From Candidatus Wallbacteria bacterium (lineage in GTDB: Bacteria > Muiribacteriota > JAQTZZ01): a stretch of 64,000 nucleotides of DNA. Positions 48,191-60,500 of this stretch are shown here, one piece after another. The translations under genes and the position numbers were made by a program. Below the pieces are notes generated by a model, which made no database searches, was not told the DNA's origin, and was given only the letters and a program-made list of their open reading frames with translations. The stretch lies in assembly GCA_028687545.1 (NCBI GenBank), contig JAQTZZ010000015.1, positions 10,869-74,868 of the forward strand. The letters are read 5' to 3'. How positions within the stretch are numbered: position 1 is the first letter of the stretch; the number at the start of each line of letters is the position of its first letter.

Positions 48191-50499
48191 AAGTCATATC
48201 AGGCACTCTCGGAGTGAAATCCATCAACGGCAGCGGGGGTAATGGCCCGAACGGCTATTTCGACATTATGAACTGCAACCCTCAATTTTACTGGCTGGTC
48301 GACTTTACAAACATTGGGGCTGGTTGGGATTTTATGCATCGCGTGAATGGATTTTATGCATTGGATGAGTTTCTGACTTATGTCTCAGGATCTTATCCCC
48401 CAAAATCAGCCAGCATCAGTAGACCACAAAAAAGCATGGCTCCCATCAACAGGAATCCGCTCCAAAAAAGCTATGCCTTCAGCCAGCCGCAGAATTCCTT
48501 TCTCCCTGTCGGCAGCACTGCCCCCTTTGGCACTTATTCCGTCAAGCCAGGCACATACTGGATCAAGTTCAATCCTGTCCAGGGCTGGTCAACTCCTTCG
48601 GGCCGGATGGTTACTATCACAACCGGTGAAACCACTGTCTACGGAATATACAGGGAAGCTTACTACCCGCTCGCCTGTTACACCAAATGCGGAGGTCTAA
48701 CCCTTCCCTCAGGCAGATGGAAGATCATTGAACCAAAAGGATTCGAGAATCTGGAATTCAAGGATGGTGAAATTGTGCAGCTGCAGGAAGGTACTGCATA
48801 CACTGTAGTATTCATTGGTGTGACAGGATATAAAACCCCTGCACCTGTCTCAGGCATTTCCGGGAGCTCAAATTCTCCGATCGGGGAGTATATCCCGAGT
48901 TACCGCAACATCACAGTGAGCATCGAACCTCCTGAAGCGAATCACGCAGGTGCATACTGGTCAGAAACAGTCAGCAGGCCGGACTGGCAGATAAAAAGCG
49001 GAGAAACCATCCAGATTCAGGAAGGCCAGCCATATACGATTTCATTTAAAAAATTGCTGAAAAATGTCCCCAGATTGAATGACATGTTCTACATGGAAGA
49101 CGGATATTGGATAACTCCGGATGCTGTATCAGGCACAATGGAAAACACTGATATCAATATATCTGTCAGTTACGTGCAGATAATGCATAATTCGCAGATC
49201 TCAGTCAGCCCTCCCGAAGCTGTGGCAGCAGGCGGAGCATTCATGCTGGAAAATGTTTATGATTCATGGGAAACAGATAAAAATTATACTTTCCCGCATA
49301 AAACTGAGGCCAGAGTAGTTTTCAGAGCTGCGACAGGCTGGACAGCTCCTGCTCCAGCGGATCTGATTCTTGATCAGGACAATTCGTATGATTTCAAATA
49401 TACCCGGAAAATGACAGGACTTTCCATTGTCCCGTATCCCAGTACATTGCCAAGATCCGATTCTGGAGAAACCAGAGCCTGGAAATTGAGCGCTGATACT
49501 ATGGAAACAGACTGGATGTCATTCGATCAAAGCGTGACCCTGCCTGAAGGGACTAATTATCAGATTGTTTTCAAGGATGCAGCCAATGGGTATGCCACTC
49601 CAGGTATGATCAGCGGAACCATGACAGGTGCGGTCTGCTGCGAACACGCCAGTTATCTGCCTAATGCCAAATGGAGCCTTGTTAAAAAAGATTTGCCTTT
49701 TTATGAATACCTGCTGCTCGATCCTGATTCATTTACAGTTGTCACCAGTAACGCGGTTTACCATAGTAATGATTCAGGCAATACCTGGAATCTTGTCGCA
49801 AGCGGCAGCTTCAACAATCTGAGCAACAGTATTTATTTTTATCAGGGCCAGGCATATTATGCCACGAATCGCTACCAGCCCGGTACAGGCAATCTGGAAT
49901 TCGTGCTGGGCCAGGTCGGGTATCCGCCCTCATATTTTCCTGCATACGGCGATGTGTCGCTTTCTATGGAGCATTTTGGGACTCCTTCGGATTTCTATCT
50001 GCACGGCATCTGCAATGATCAGAGCGATTCGACGCATTGCAATCAATATGGACTGCTGCACACCACTGATTACGTCACCTACAAATATGTCGGTCTGCCG
50101 ATTGAAGGACTTGAACATGCAGGGTTCAATTGTCGGTATTCCGGCAGTGGCTGGTATGAATACAGCCCAAGCAGCATCACACCTTTGTGGAACGATTCGG
50201 TTCCTGAAACCGGATCGTCTTTCTACGCTGGTGATCATGGCCTGGTAACATATGTAAATTACAATCATTTCTATCGAGTGACGAGTTTTGAAGCGAGCAA
50301 ACAACATGGATACAGGCAGGACATTTCCGCCATATCCGCTGGTCCGGCCATCAGCGGCTCCATGACTAGGTCAGATGGAAACATATCTCTTGTGACTCAG
50401 GGTTATTCAAATCGCAGTATTGGCCGGAGCGACTTTGGATTTCCAAAACTCCACCTTTTTTTTCACTGGTTTTTGGGGTTGAATCGGATAAAATTATAA
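47164..50499 (+). CDS. Giant secreted protein A: papain-like domain plus shared module, truncated
   Basis: 1111 residues from a TTG at 47164, chosen for its GGGAGGTAA ribosome-binding site and signal peptide (LKKGCLVVMLLFHLFSANA). Residues 32-215 resemble a permuted papain (NlpC/P60, YiiX-like) domain: GDVLFRDL, H64 in GHNAVWIGY and C197 in FSCAWLVEYAY. An Ig-like domain follows (about 245-345). From about residue 347 it is homologous to giant protein B: ~75-residue repeats of the NITVSIEPPEANHAGAYW type and a propeller-like part with an Asp-box (SNDSGNTW). Residues after about 1085 are encoded by copy 2 of repeat P, so the protein ends where B would continue. Confidence 0.75.
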   Translation: MKKGCLVVMLLFHLFSANAKGIYADASNPGEIGDVLFRDLAAGFSHIDIPNGSFDLSFPQFVGHNAVWIGYFGALYGDHGLNISPLLNKLTGDLKTPGTVIESTIEEEPSAVHYLDLIDFKAHPYRHWGQSEGMEYWGAGSQSLSYDQRKLICCYLMDKADSYPTWFERLLIGPSHFDKPNFGEYIDFTDQKNKFSCAWLVEYAYRFGHSSIVAVSELNEKFYLLSPLGMWLNMEDAVIAPPKIASIQPDDKTVFKNGEKLTVCVEADDQDSGILKAQLEIRHRNEDGTYSLLQKMNLNNLSITNNHLFIFPDYLLTQNGDYHCTITVWDVSLNTTSQDFAVEVISGTLGVKSINGSGGNGPNGYFDIMNCNPQFYWLVDFTNIGAGWDFMHRVNGFYALDEFLTYVSGSYPPKSASISRPQKSMAPINRNPLQKSYAFSQPQNSFLPVGSTAPFGTYSVKPGTYWIKFNPVQGWSTPSGRMVTITTGETTVYGIYREAYYPLACYTKCGGLTLPSGRWKIIEPKGFENLEFKDGEIVQLQEGTAYTVVFIGVTGYKTPAPVSGISGSSNSPIGEYIPSYRNITVSIEPPEANHAGAYWSETVSRPDWQIKSGETIQIQEGQPYTISFKKLLKNVPRLNDMFYMEDGYWITPDAVSGTMENTDINISVSYVQIMHNSQISVSPPEAVAAGGAFMLENVYDSWETDKNYTFPHKTEARVVFRAATGWTAPAPADLILDQDNSYDFKYTRKMTGLSIVPYPSTLPRSDSGETRAWKLSADTMETDWMSFDQSVTLPEGTNYQIVFKDAANGYATPGMISGTMTGAVCCEHASYLPNAKWSLVKKDLPFYEYLLLDPDSFTVVTSNAVYHSNDSGNTWNLVASGSFNNLSNSIYFYQGQAYYATNRYQPGTGNLEFVLGQVGYPPSYFPAYGDVSLSMEHFGTPSDFYLHGICNDQSDSTHCNQYGLLHTTDYVTYKYVGLPIEGLEHAGFNCRYSGSGWYEYSPSSITPLWNDSVPETGSSFYAGDHGLVTYVNYNHFYRVTSFEASKQHGYRQDISAISAGPAISGSMTRSDGNISLVTQGYSNRSIGRSDFGFPKLHLFFHWFLGLNRIKL
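48203..50418 (+). repeat. Shared 2.2-kb coding module, copy in giant protein A
   Basis: Homologous at DNA and protein level to 54645-56838 in giant protein B. Long stretches are near-identical, for example around 49,720-50,100. It begins at GCACTCTCGGAGTGAAA and ends near the CTTGTGACTCAGGG region. Sequences on both sides are unrelated between A and B. Confidence 0.88.
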
Positions 50500-50560
50500 A
50501 GGGCTGGCAAAAAAAAATTCAAGGTTAATCAAATCATCAAGCAAATTGCCGGTCTGAAAA
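50440..50560 (+). repeat. Upstream repeat P, copy 2
   Basis: Begins TTTCCAAAACTCCACCTT like copy 1 at 44710, keeps GAATCGGATAAAATTA and the GCAAATTGCCGGTCTGAA end. Its first 60 bp are also the end of the giant protein A frame, marking the junction of the tandem duplication. Confidence 0.82.
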
Positions 50561-50572
50561 GAGGGAATTACC

Positions 50573-50806
50573 ATGAACATTCGCTATAAAGTTTTCCTGT
50601 TAGGAATCATCCTGGAAATTGGGCTTCATTTTTTTATAAGACATGTTTTCACTGCAAGTGAATCCATTCGAGTCGCCATGTCCCAGAAACAAAATGAGAT
50701 TTCTCAGCCTCAGCCGCCACCAGTAATCGTTGTAGTATTAAAACGCTATTTATTTTCTGCAAACTCGGGATCTAATAATCATTTGGAGGCTGTGTGGAAC
50801 TTTTAG
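50573..50806 (+). CDS. Short exported protein, likely remnant of the unit-2 first gene
   Basis: 77 residues. The N-terminus (MNIRYKVFLLGIILEIGLHFFIR) is clearly related to that of the HEAT protein at 44881 (MHNRLKITLIAILFSLGLYFLIR), with a Gln/Pro-rich stretch behind it in both. After residue ~55 the sequence has no HEAT repeats and ends quickly. It may be a truncated paralogue cut by the insertion of the AT-rich membrane-protein gene that overlaps its end by 13 bp. A GAGGGAATTACC ribosome-binding site is present. Confidence 0.6.
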   Translation: MNIRYKVFLLGIILEIGLHFFIRHVFTASESIRVAMSQKQNEISQPQPPPVIVVVLKRYLFSANSGSNNHLEAVWNF

Positions 50807-51555
50807 GCATTATTAATTTTGGAATAGTATGCTTATTTTTTTTAGGTGGTAATTATTTGCTTTACTTACTTACTAAATCTTTTTGGCAAAACAGAAATGA
50901 AGAAGATAACAGACGTTTTATTGATAAGTTTATGTTCCAGAGATTAAGTATTTATAAAGTAAACATTTATATTCTTATTTTAATTTCGCTATTTGCAGTA
51001 CTACGCCTTTTTTTTGTGGAACCAGTTTCGACCGGCAATTTATTTTCTGTTACACCTTATAAATATAATCCTGACACTTTTAATGTGATGCTTAATATTA
51101 TTACATTAATAATTTATTATGTTTTGGTCAATTGGGTGTTAATAATAAATTTTACATATGCTGTGTATAATTGCGTAAATCGGAAAGAATGGAAAAAAAT
51201 ACTTAAATTTTCTTACATGTCATTTATTTTTTATGCTGTATTCGGAACTACTTTTATCTCCTTAGATTGTTCTTTGTTAAGCAATAATTTAACGTTTCGC
51301 TCTTACTTTACCGAGTATAACTATCTCGTGTTTATTTTAATTATAATAACTGAAGCTTCTTTTATGACTTTTCCATTTTGTTTTTTTTTGAATGCACTTT
51401 GGTATAACACGAAGCATATAAAAACAGAACAGGCTCGCGATCTAAAATTGGCAATAGGGTTACCAGCAATTTTATGGTACTTCCCAAGTTATGCTAGCTT
51501 TATAGGCTATATCATGACTTATATTTTCAACATTGATTTTAGATTTAAAATGTAG
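50794..51555 (+). CDS. Hypothetical multi-pass membrane protein (unit 2)
   Basis: 253 residues, GTG start with TTGGAGG ahead of it, strongly AT-rich. Six likely membrane segments (about 5-27, 55-75, 100-130, 143-163, 175-205, 222-245). No family is recognised. It ends 10 bp before the giant protein B start, exactly the same distance as the unit-1 membrane protein before giant A. The shared slot suggests a role tied to the giant protein, such as export, anchoring or immunity, but nothing in the sequence proves it. Confidence 0.72.
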   Translation: MELLGIINFGIVCLFFLGGNYLLYLLTKSFWQNRNEEDNRRFIDKFMFQRLSIYKVNIYILILISLFAVLRLFFVEPVSTGNLFSVTPYKYNPDTFNVMLNIITLIIYYVLVNWVLIINFTYAVYNCVNRKEWKKILKFSYMSFIFYAVFGTTFISLDCSLLSNNLTFRSYFTEYNYLVFILIIITEASFMTFPFCFFLNALWYNTKHIKTEQARDLKLAIGLPAILWYFPSYASFIGYIMTYIFNIDFRFKM

Positions 51556-51565
51556 GAGGGGTTTC

Positions 51566-54500
51566 ATGAAAGTTCCTGGAAAGAAGGCAGTTTTATTAAG
51601 TTTATTGTTTACACTTACATTTATCCTTCTAATGCAATCTATTCACGCACCTAAAACCATATCTATTACTAGCCGTAAGCCATCATTAGACGGTGGACGA
51701 ATCCAATCCGTAGAAAATGTTTCTACAGAACGGAGCCCCCAAAAACCTGCTAACTCACCACAAAAAATACAGAAAAGTCTGGAAAATAGTGCTGCTCATT
51801 TCCTGATTAAATGTTCAACTTCCGGTCCATCGCTCCTGAGCAAAATCTCTATCATTAACGATTCCGGAGAAGTGCAGTGGGAAAAAGGTGTTACTTCTGA
51901 ATGCAGTGAAAAGGTAAAAGTAATCCCTGGAAATTACAAGATAACAGTCAAGAATTTATTCTCCACGGAAGTCAGCGTAAAGGACGACCATGGAAAATTC
52001 TTTCATCTTGAAAAAGATCAAATAAAAGAAATTCTGATTCAGTTGCAACCTCAGATCTCAGTGACTAAAAAAAAGAGCTACAAAGATTACGATGGTTTTG
52101 TGCCTACTCAGATTATGGTAGGCCTTAAAGACAGCGATAAATCGAAATATGAGAAGGTTTTGAATAATCACAAGGTGAAATACCGGTTATTTGAGAAGAG
52201 ACTGCTATTCATCAAGGCTGAGAGCAGCAGCGTATTAAATGACGCAGTCATAGAGCTTAACAAAGAAAACCTTGTTGTAATGACAGAACCTGATGGGATA
52301 GTGAAAGCCTGTTCGGATAATATTGATTTCAGCCAGTGGAATCTTGCTGCAATTGGCTATAAAAACAGCATGGCTGAGAATCTGAGAAGCACAAAGGAAA
52401 TCAAGATTGCGGTTTTGGATACTGGCATTGATTATAATCATGAGGATTTTGCAGGGAATATACTGCCTGGAATTAATTTCATTACTCCGAATACAGCGCC
52501 AATAGATGATAACGGCCATGGGACGCATGTTTCTGGGATCATAGCTGCTGCGCATAATGGGAAGGGCATTGACGGGATTGCGCCATTTGCCAAGATAATC
52601 CCAATCAAAGTGCTTGACCAGGACGGATATGGTTGCTATTCAATTTTAGCTGAAGGGATCAGATTTGCCGCAGATCTCCAGGTAGACCTTATAAATATTA
52701 GCTTAGGTGGCTACGGATATTCGTTCGCCCTGAAGGATGCCGTAAATTATGCAATATCAAAAGGATGTTTGATCGTGGCTGCTGCTGGGAATGATGGAAT
52801 TACAGAACCTCTATTTCCTGCTTCATACAACAATGTTATTTCTGTTGGAGCTTTGAATAAAGACGGCAGTATCTGGGTAAAATCGAATCAGAACAAAGCA
52901 GTGGATTTCTATGCACCGGGTGTGGATATAGTTTCACTGATTCCCGGAAATAAATATGCAAGTTATTCCGGTACTTCTGCGGCAACAGCACATGTAACAG
53001 GAATTGCAGCTTTATTGTTAGATACTCAAACAGACAGAAATCCATTTCTTCTGAATGAAAAATTGAAACAGCTTGGTTCTGGCTGCTATTTAAGCGGGCA
53101 ATCGATTAACCTGTTAGGTCTTGATTCTGCAAATACTTTGATTTGTGCAAACGTAGTTCAGGATACAACAGAAGCTCTGATCGGCTTCTGTTATGAAGAA
53201 GAGAATTTGGTTAAAGCCTTGTATGACATGGATCCGGACCGACAGTTTCACCAATGGATCAGTGGTGTTGCTCTGGACGTAACAAATAATAATCCAGATA
53301 TGGATAGTGAAATTTATAAATATATTGGTGACAAAGTTCTTACTGAAACTCAGGTGGATGGAATATATCTTCACACATTTTCGGGTGGAGAAATCGGACA
53401 AGTCGAAGGAAAATATAAAATATTCAATTCAACTGGCTTTTTTCCAGATCCTATACCTTATTCTAATATAGTTGTGATACCAAGAATTGCTAATAATATA
53501 ATAGCGCCGTTTGTGCCATATCTACCAGATTATTTCAACGTATATGAGGATAACAATGACATAATCGAAGGGTCGATGGAAGAAGATGTATATGATATTT
53601 TTAATGGTTTAATACTGAATTTGAACCATCGCTCAATTCTTTATCATCATTTTTGGGACATTAAAAAATATAAAATCAATTTATCAGATAACCTCGGATT
53701 ATTTGGAGCTGAATCTGCATCAGATCGTGCCGAAAAATTATGGACCTATGCTCTCAGGTATTATAAAGTCGGTGATTCTGAACAAGCTTATTATTTACTG
53801 GGACGCATTGCACATCTCTTGCAAGACATGTTTGTCCCTGCCCATGTACATTGTGACCCTCACGCTCCAGTAATTTATGGCGGGCCGGATCAATACGAAC
53901 ATTATTCCGGAGCTTATTCGTATTATTCAAGATTCGGTAGTTCATCCTCAGCGGCATTTGCAGATTACAACCTAAAACCTAATGATTGGAATGATTTGAG
54001 TTCATGGGAAGAAAAATCTTCTTTGTTTAAACTGTTTTATCAAGCTGCAGATTATACAGGTGGCTGGGATAGTGATGATGACCTAGGCGAAAAAAAAGAA
54101 GGCTGGGTTAGGGAGGAAATAAGATATAAGGAATTGTTACCTAAAGATGCAGACCACCCTAAGCCTTACTGGTCTGATGATAGAATTTATCCTTTAATAC
54201 CTTTAAATGATGAGATGTATAATCAAATCAGAGGTATGATTAACGATCCGGATCATTACCTGGTTGAACTTAGTGATTTATCCCAGGATGCTTGCGAAAA
54301 CAAATTGGGAGTTAATCTCATCCCCCGCGCTATCTACCAGACCGCCCAGCTATACAAGCTATTCTGGGAGGAAACTCATGTTGGTCTATCTGCGTTTATA
54401 ACTCCGGACGATTTGAGCAAAAAACATTTGAGCGACGGAGTCTGGAAATATAAACAAAAGCCTGACGGCAAGGAAAGCGATTGGTTACCACAAAATAAAT

Positions 54501-57500
54501 TGGTTGATGTTGTTCCTGGAGATTACGTTATCACTGCCTGGGAGTTTTCTAATGAACCGTATTACTTTCTGGAATCAGCAGATTACACAAAAAGAGTAAC
54601 TGTTAAAGAGGATTTGATAGTCGGACTTCACTATGTGAAAAATAGCACTCTCGAAGTGAAAGCAAATGTTCCCGGCTATTTCGATTTGTTGGTCGGCGAT
54701 CCTAAGTTTTACTGGCCTGATGATGGTGGTTATTCAGGTCATGGCGAAATTATGCTCCTGTGTGATGTAACGTCATTCGACATGTTCCTGAATTTTCTTT
54801 CCGATATGTATCGTACCCCAAAATCCGCCAGTATCGGCCAGTCAAGAAAGAATCAAGCTCCTGCCCAGATTAATCCTTTCAACAAAAACTATGCCTTCAG
54901 TCCGCAACATACAACTGTTCTCTCTATAGGCTGTACAGTTCCTTTCGGCACATACTCAGTCAGGCCTGGAAATTACTGGATAAAATTCAATCCTCTACCT
55001 GGCTGGCAGACCCCAAGTGGGCAGTTTGTCAGAATCGCTACAGGCGAGACTACAGTCTATGGCATATACAGGGAATCTTATTACCCCCTTGCAGGCTACA
55101 CTTACTCTTCCGGATGGCTGCCGATTTCCCAAGGAAGATGGAAAATAACTGAACCAAAAGGTTTCGAAAATCTGGTGTTTAAGCACGGCGAAATGGTGGA
55201 ATTGAGGGAAGGCACGGCATACACTGTCGTATTCATGGATGTGACAGGATACAAAACCCCTACCCCTGAATCTGTCTCAGGCATTGCTGGTAGCTCAAGT
55301 TCCCCGATCGGTATCTATAGCCCAAGTTTCCACAACATCACTGTGACTATCGGACCTGCTGAAGCGAATCACGCAGGTGCATACTGGTCAGAGATAGTCA
55401 GCAGTCCAACCCTTCAGATTAAAAGTGGAGAGACCATCCAGATCCAGGATGCTCAGCCCTATTCAATAACATTTGCTAAATTGAAGGAATATGTCCCCGG
55501 ATTTAATGATTCTTACTGGGAGGACGGATACTGGTTAGCGCCTTCAGATGTATCAGGCACAATGGAAAACGCAGATCTCAATATTACAGTCAGCTACGTG
55601 CAAATAATGCACAATTCGCAAATCTCAGTCACCCCACCCGAAGCTGTGGCAGCTGGAGCGGCCTTCATGCTGGAGAATCTCTATGACAGCTGGGAGACAG
55701 ATAAAACCTATTCTCTACCTCATAAAACACAAGTCAGAGTAGCTTTCAGAGCTGCCACAGGCTGGACAGCTCCTGCTCCAGCAGATCTGATTCTTGATCA
55801 GGACAATACGTATGATTTCAAATATACCCGGAAAATGGCAGGACTTTCCATTATCGCGTATCCCAGTACATTGCCAAGATCCGATTCTGGAGAAACCAGA
55901 GCCTGGAAGTTGAGTACTGGTACTATGGAAACAGCCTGGATGTCATTCGATCAAAGCGTGACTCTGACTGAAGGAACGCAGTATCAAATTGTTTTCAAGG
56001 ATGCAGCCAATGGGTATGCCACTCCAGGTGTGATCAGTGGAACCATGACAGGTGCAACCTGCTGTGAATATGCAAGTTATCTTCCCAATGCCAAGTGGAG
56101 CCTTGTCAAAAAAGATCTGCCTTTTTATGAATACCTGCTGCTCGATCCAGATTCATTTACAGTAGTCACCAGTAACGCGGTTTACCATAGTAATGATTCA
56201 GGCAATACCTGGAATTTAGTCGCAAGCGGAAGTTTCACTAATCTGAGCAACAGTATTTATTTTTATCAGGGCCAGGCCTATTATGCCACGAATCGCTACC
56301 AGCCCTGGACAGGCAATCTGGAATTCGTGCTTGGCCAGGTCGGGTATACGCCCTCATATCATCCTGCTTACGGCGATATGTCGCTCTCTATGGAGCATTT
56401 CGGTACTCCGTCGGATTTCTATCTGCACGGCATCTGCAATGATCAGAGCGATTCGATGCATTGCAATCAATACGGACTGCTGCACACCACGGATTTCATC
56501 ACCTACAGATATGCAGGTCTGCCAATCGAAGGACTTGAGCATGCAGCTCTCAACTGCAGGTTTGGCAGCCATGGCTGGTATGAATACAGCCCAACCGGCA
56601 TAACTCCCTTGTGGAATGATACTGCTCCTGATAAAGCATCATTTTCTGCCGGAGATCATGGTCTTGTCACGTATGTGAATTACAATCATTTCTACAGGGT
56701 GACGAGTTTTGAATCCAACAAACAGCATGGATACAGACAAGACATCTCAGCCATTTCCGCTGGTCCGGCCATCAGCGGCTCCATGACCAGGGCTGATGGA
56801 AACATATCTCTTGTGACTCAGGGGCATTCCAATTACAGCGTTCCGATTCCTGCCAGACTTTACAGGTTGCAGGAACAGGCACAGTATTCTCCTGTGTCAG
56901 TCAATATCGGACCATCAGGCGCGCTCCAGTCTGGTGCAGGGTGGAGACTCAAAGGCGAACCCAGATGGAGGCAATCAGGCGGCACAGTGACAGTACCTGA
57001 CGGATCAAACTTCGACATTGAATTCAGGGAAGTGGAAGGATGGAACAAGCCTGCTGCAGTGTCGGTATCCAAAGAACATGAAGCTGTGAATTTGAATGTT
57101 GCATATATTGAACAGCCCAGAATCAATGTCCAGCTTTATCCACAGGAAGGCATGTGGCAATTCACTAACGAGCCTGCAGGCCACTGGCGTGCATCAGGCA
57201 GTGCATATATCGGTAAATTTGCTGCTGCCTGGGGCAATTCGAATTACATCAACATCAGATTCAAGGAACTGCCGGGTTACATTGCACCTGTTGCACAGAG
57301 CCTGAACATAGGAAGCGGGTCAGGCGAAGTAGAGCTGCATTACAGTTACAGCCACAGGCGGACTCTGGCAGTGCACATCGAACCTCAGGATGCCATTGAC
57401 AATGGGGTCCAGTGGTATGTCTATGGCCAGACCGGTTTTCTCAACAGCGACCAGACTATTGAAGTTTTTGAAGGATCTACCTACTGCATTGCAGGCACGA

Positions 57501-60500
57501 CAATCTCAGCCAGAATCCCGGGCTTGAGAGATCCTGACCCACTGACATTTGATTGTAAAATCACGGCAGATACACCGCTCACTGCTGTTTGCAACCTTGT
57601 CTATCGGCCGGATTACTGCACCATTGAAGTAGTTATTGTGCCTGATTTTTGGTCTACAATCGGCGGCTGGAAACTTGCCGGAGAAGAAGGCTGGAGAATC
57701 AACGGAGACAAAATCAAGGTCCGCAAGGGAATTAATACTGTAGTCTTATTTAACAAAGTAGATGGGGCAATAGAACAGAAACCGATCAGCGATGTTTACT
57801 TTCACGATACTACGATCTATGGCCAGTATTCAACCAAACTACAGATACTCCAGGTAAGTCTCACACCTGAGGTAGTGGTGGAAAAAGGAGGCTGGAAGTT
57901 GGCCGATGAATATTACTGGAGAAAAAGCGGGGATAGTATTGAACTGGAAGTTGGCACCACTTTTGAGGTCCAGTTTTGTGAAGTATCAGGGAATTACAAA
58001 AAGCCTGACAACATCATCGGAACCATGGAAATCGGAACCTGTTCTTACATCGGCCAATACCAGACAAAAGAGACCGCCCAATGTAAACTGGTGATGTTGA
58101 TCACACCGGAAACGCTGCTCTTTTCGGATATAGGTTGGAGATTCAAAGAAGAAAGCGAATGGAGACCTTTTTATGGTTATGTACTGAGGGATGAAAATTC
58201 CACTTATGAACTCGAATTCAAGACCATACCAGGCTGGGTGAGCCCAGGAGCAGTGAAAGGAACCATAACTGAAGATACGGTACAGGTTATGTTATACAGC
58301 CCTGCGTATCACGAACTGACAGTGAAGCTCTCACCGGATAAAGCTTGCTCTGCAGGAGCTCAATGGCAGCTGTCAGGGGAGGAGTCCTGGCATAATTCAG
58401 ACGACTCAGTGGAAGTTCGGGAAGGTACAGTATACAAAATACTTTTCAAAACGGTTTACGGTTGGACCAAACCTCTGGAAGATTCCGGAGTCATCTGGAA
58501 CGACACTGACTTTACAGGAAACTATACCTTGGCCGGTAAATCCGTTTCCATCGATATATGGCCAGAGGCTGCACAGTCTGAAATGTTCTGGAAACTCACA
58601 ACAAGCCAGGACTGGAACCGCAGCGGAACATACCTTAACCTGCCTCTGGGCAGCACTTTTGAGATAGAGTTTAGCAGCAGTAACAGCTGGTTAACCCCTC
58701 ATACAATCAAAGGCTGTGTTGGATCTTCGGGGTGGACAGGAAGAGTTAATTGCATTGCTAGAGACTTTGACTGGAAATGCCAAAATTCATATTCCAACTT
58801 TGAAGGTCGGTCACATCAGACTGCAGTGACTTTTGACGACAAACTCTGGATTATCGGCGGGCTGCAAGGTACCAGAGAACTTGCTGATGTCTGGAATTCA
58901 ACTGATGGCATGATCTGGTCCAGAGTGACAGATAATTCTGCTTTCGGACCAAGATATTCCCATCTAGCCAGGGTATTCAATGGTAAAATCTGGGTGATCG
59001 GTGGAATCAGCAATGGGACTGAAGAAAACAGCGTCTGGTGTTCAGGTGATGGTTCTGCCTGGACGCAGGCAAATCCGGATCCAGGATTTTCCCCAAGATC
59101 CGGCCTGTCAGGCGACGTTTTCAACGGCAAGCTTTGGGTTATAGGCGGCAGATCGAGCACAAATGAGTTGAAAGATATCTGGAACACCGCAGACGGCATC
59201 AATTGGACACTGGTCGATGATCAGCCAGAATTCGGCAGAGGCGAAGACAGGGCTTGCGTTGCTTACGACGGCAAACTATGGCTGATTGGCGGCATTGTTG
59301 ACAATTCCCCCACTACAGAAGTGTGGTCTTCAGCAGATGGCATTGACTGGCAGCTTGTAACCAGCTCAGCGCCATTCCTGCCCAGATACGGCCATAGCGT
59401 GGTGGTAATGAACAAAGCGCTCTGGCTGATTGGAGGTCTGGGATTTGATGAAAACGGGAGCTATGTATCCAATGACGTCTGGTATTCGTTTGACGGAATC
59501 AGCTGGAAGAAACCATGGAATAATCCAGGTTTCGGTTATCGATATTATCATGCTTCAGCTGTGTTCAAGAATAAGCTCTGGTTGATAGGCGGCAATGATC
59601 TGCAAAACGATAGAAATGATGTCTGGAGCGGAGATGGTATTTATCACAATCTGACGGTGGTTCTTGACCCTTCTGCAGCAGTAACTAGCGGAGCTTCCTG
59701 GAAGATGCCCAGTGATTCAAGTTGGAGATCATCAGGCACATCAGTAAAAATTGCGGAAAACAATGGATATACGATGGAGCTTAGAACTATCCAGCGCTGG
59801 ATAGAACCAGCTTTAGTCCTCGGTGGTATCGGGGAAACTGATACCACTGTGGAATTATCATATCTGCCGAAAATGCATGCATTAACTGTAAACCTGTCAC
59901 CGCAAGGTGCTGTTGGAGATGGAGCACAGTGGAAGTTATCCAGCGGAAGCTGGCATAACAGCGGAGATTCAGTCGAGATCTGGGAAGGTTCTACCTATAC
60001 CATTATTTATAAGAATGACATTCCAGGTTGGTCGAGTCCGATAAATTACGGTACTTTTATGGGTGAAAGCGATGAAATCATCTATGGTTCGTATCAGGCT
60101 GCACTACGCTATCTCACCATCAATCTGACGCCTGCCGAGGCAGTGACACAGGGAGCAGGATGGAGACTTGCCGGGGAAAGCGTTTATCGCAGTAGTGGCA
60201 ACAGCACTCCTGTCCAGGAAACCAAGGGTTTTCAACTGGAATTTGCTCCGCTTTACGGTTGGATCTCTCCTGTTTTGAGCAGTATTATGCCGTGTGCGGA
60301 TCAGGCGCTCACTGCAACCTTTTTACCGGTCAATTACAGACTGACAGTGAACATTACTCCAGAAATAGCGATTGCTGGAGGAGCGCAATGGATGCTGTCA
60401 GACGGATCAAACTGGTGTAACAGCGGAGATTCGGTGGAGATAAGGGAAGGCGCAGAATTTACCGTTATCTATAAAAATCAGATATACGGTTTCCGCAACC

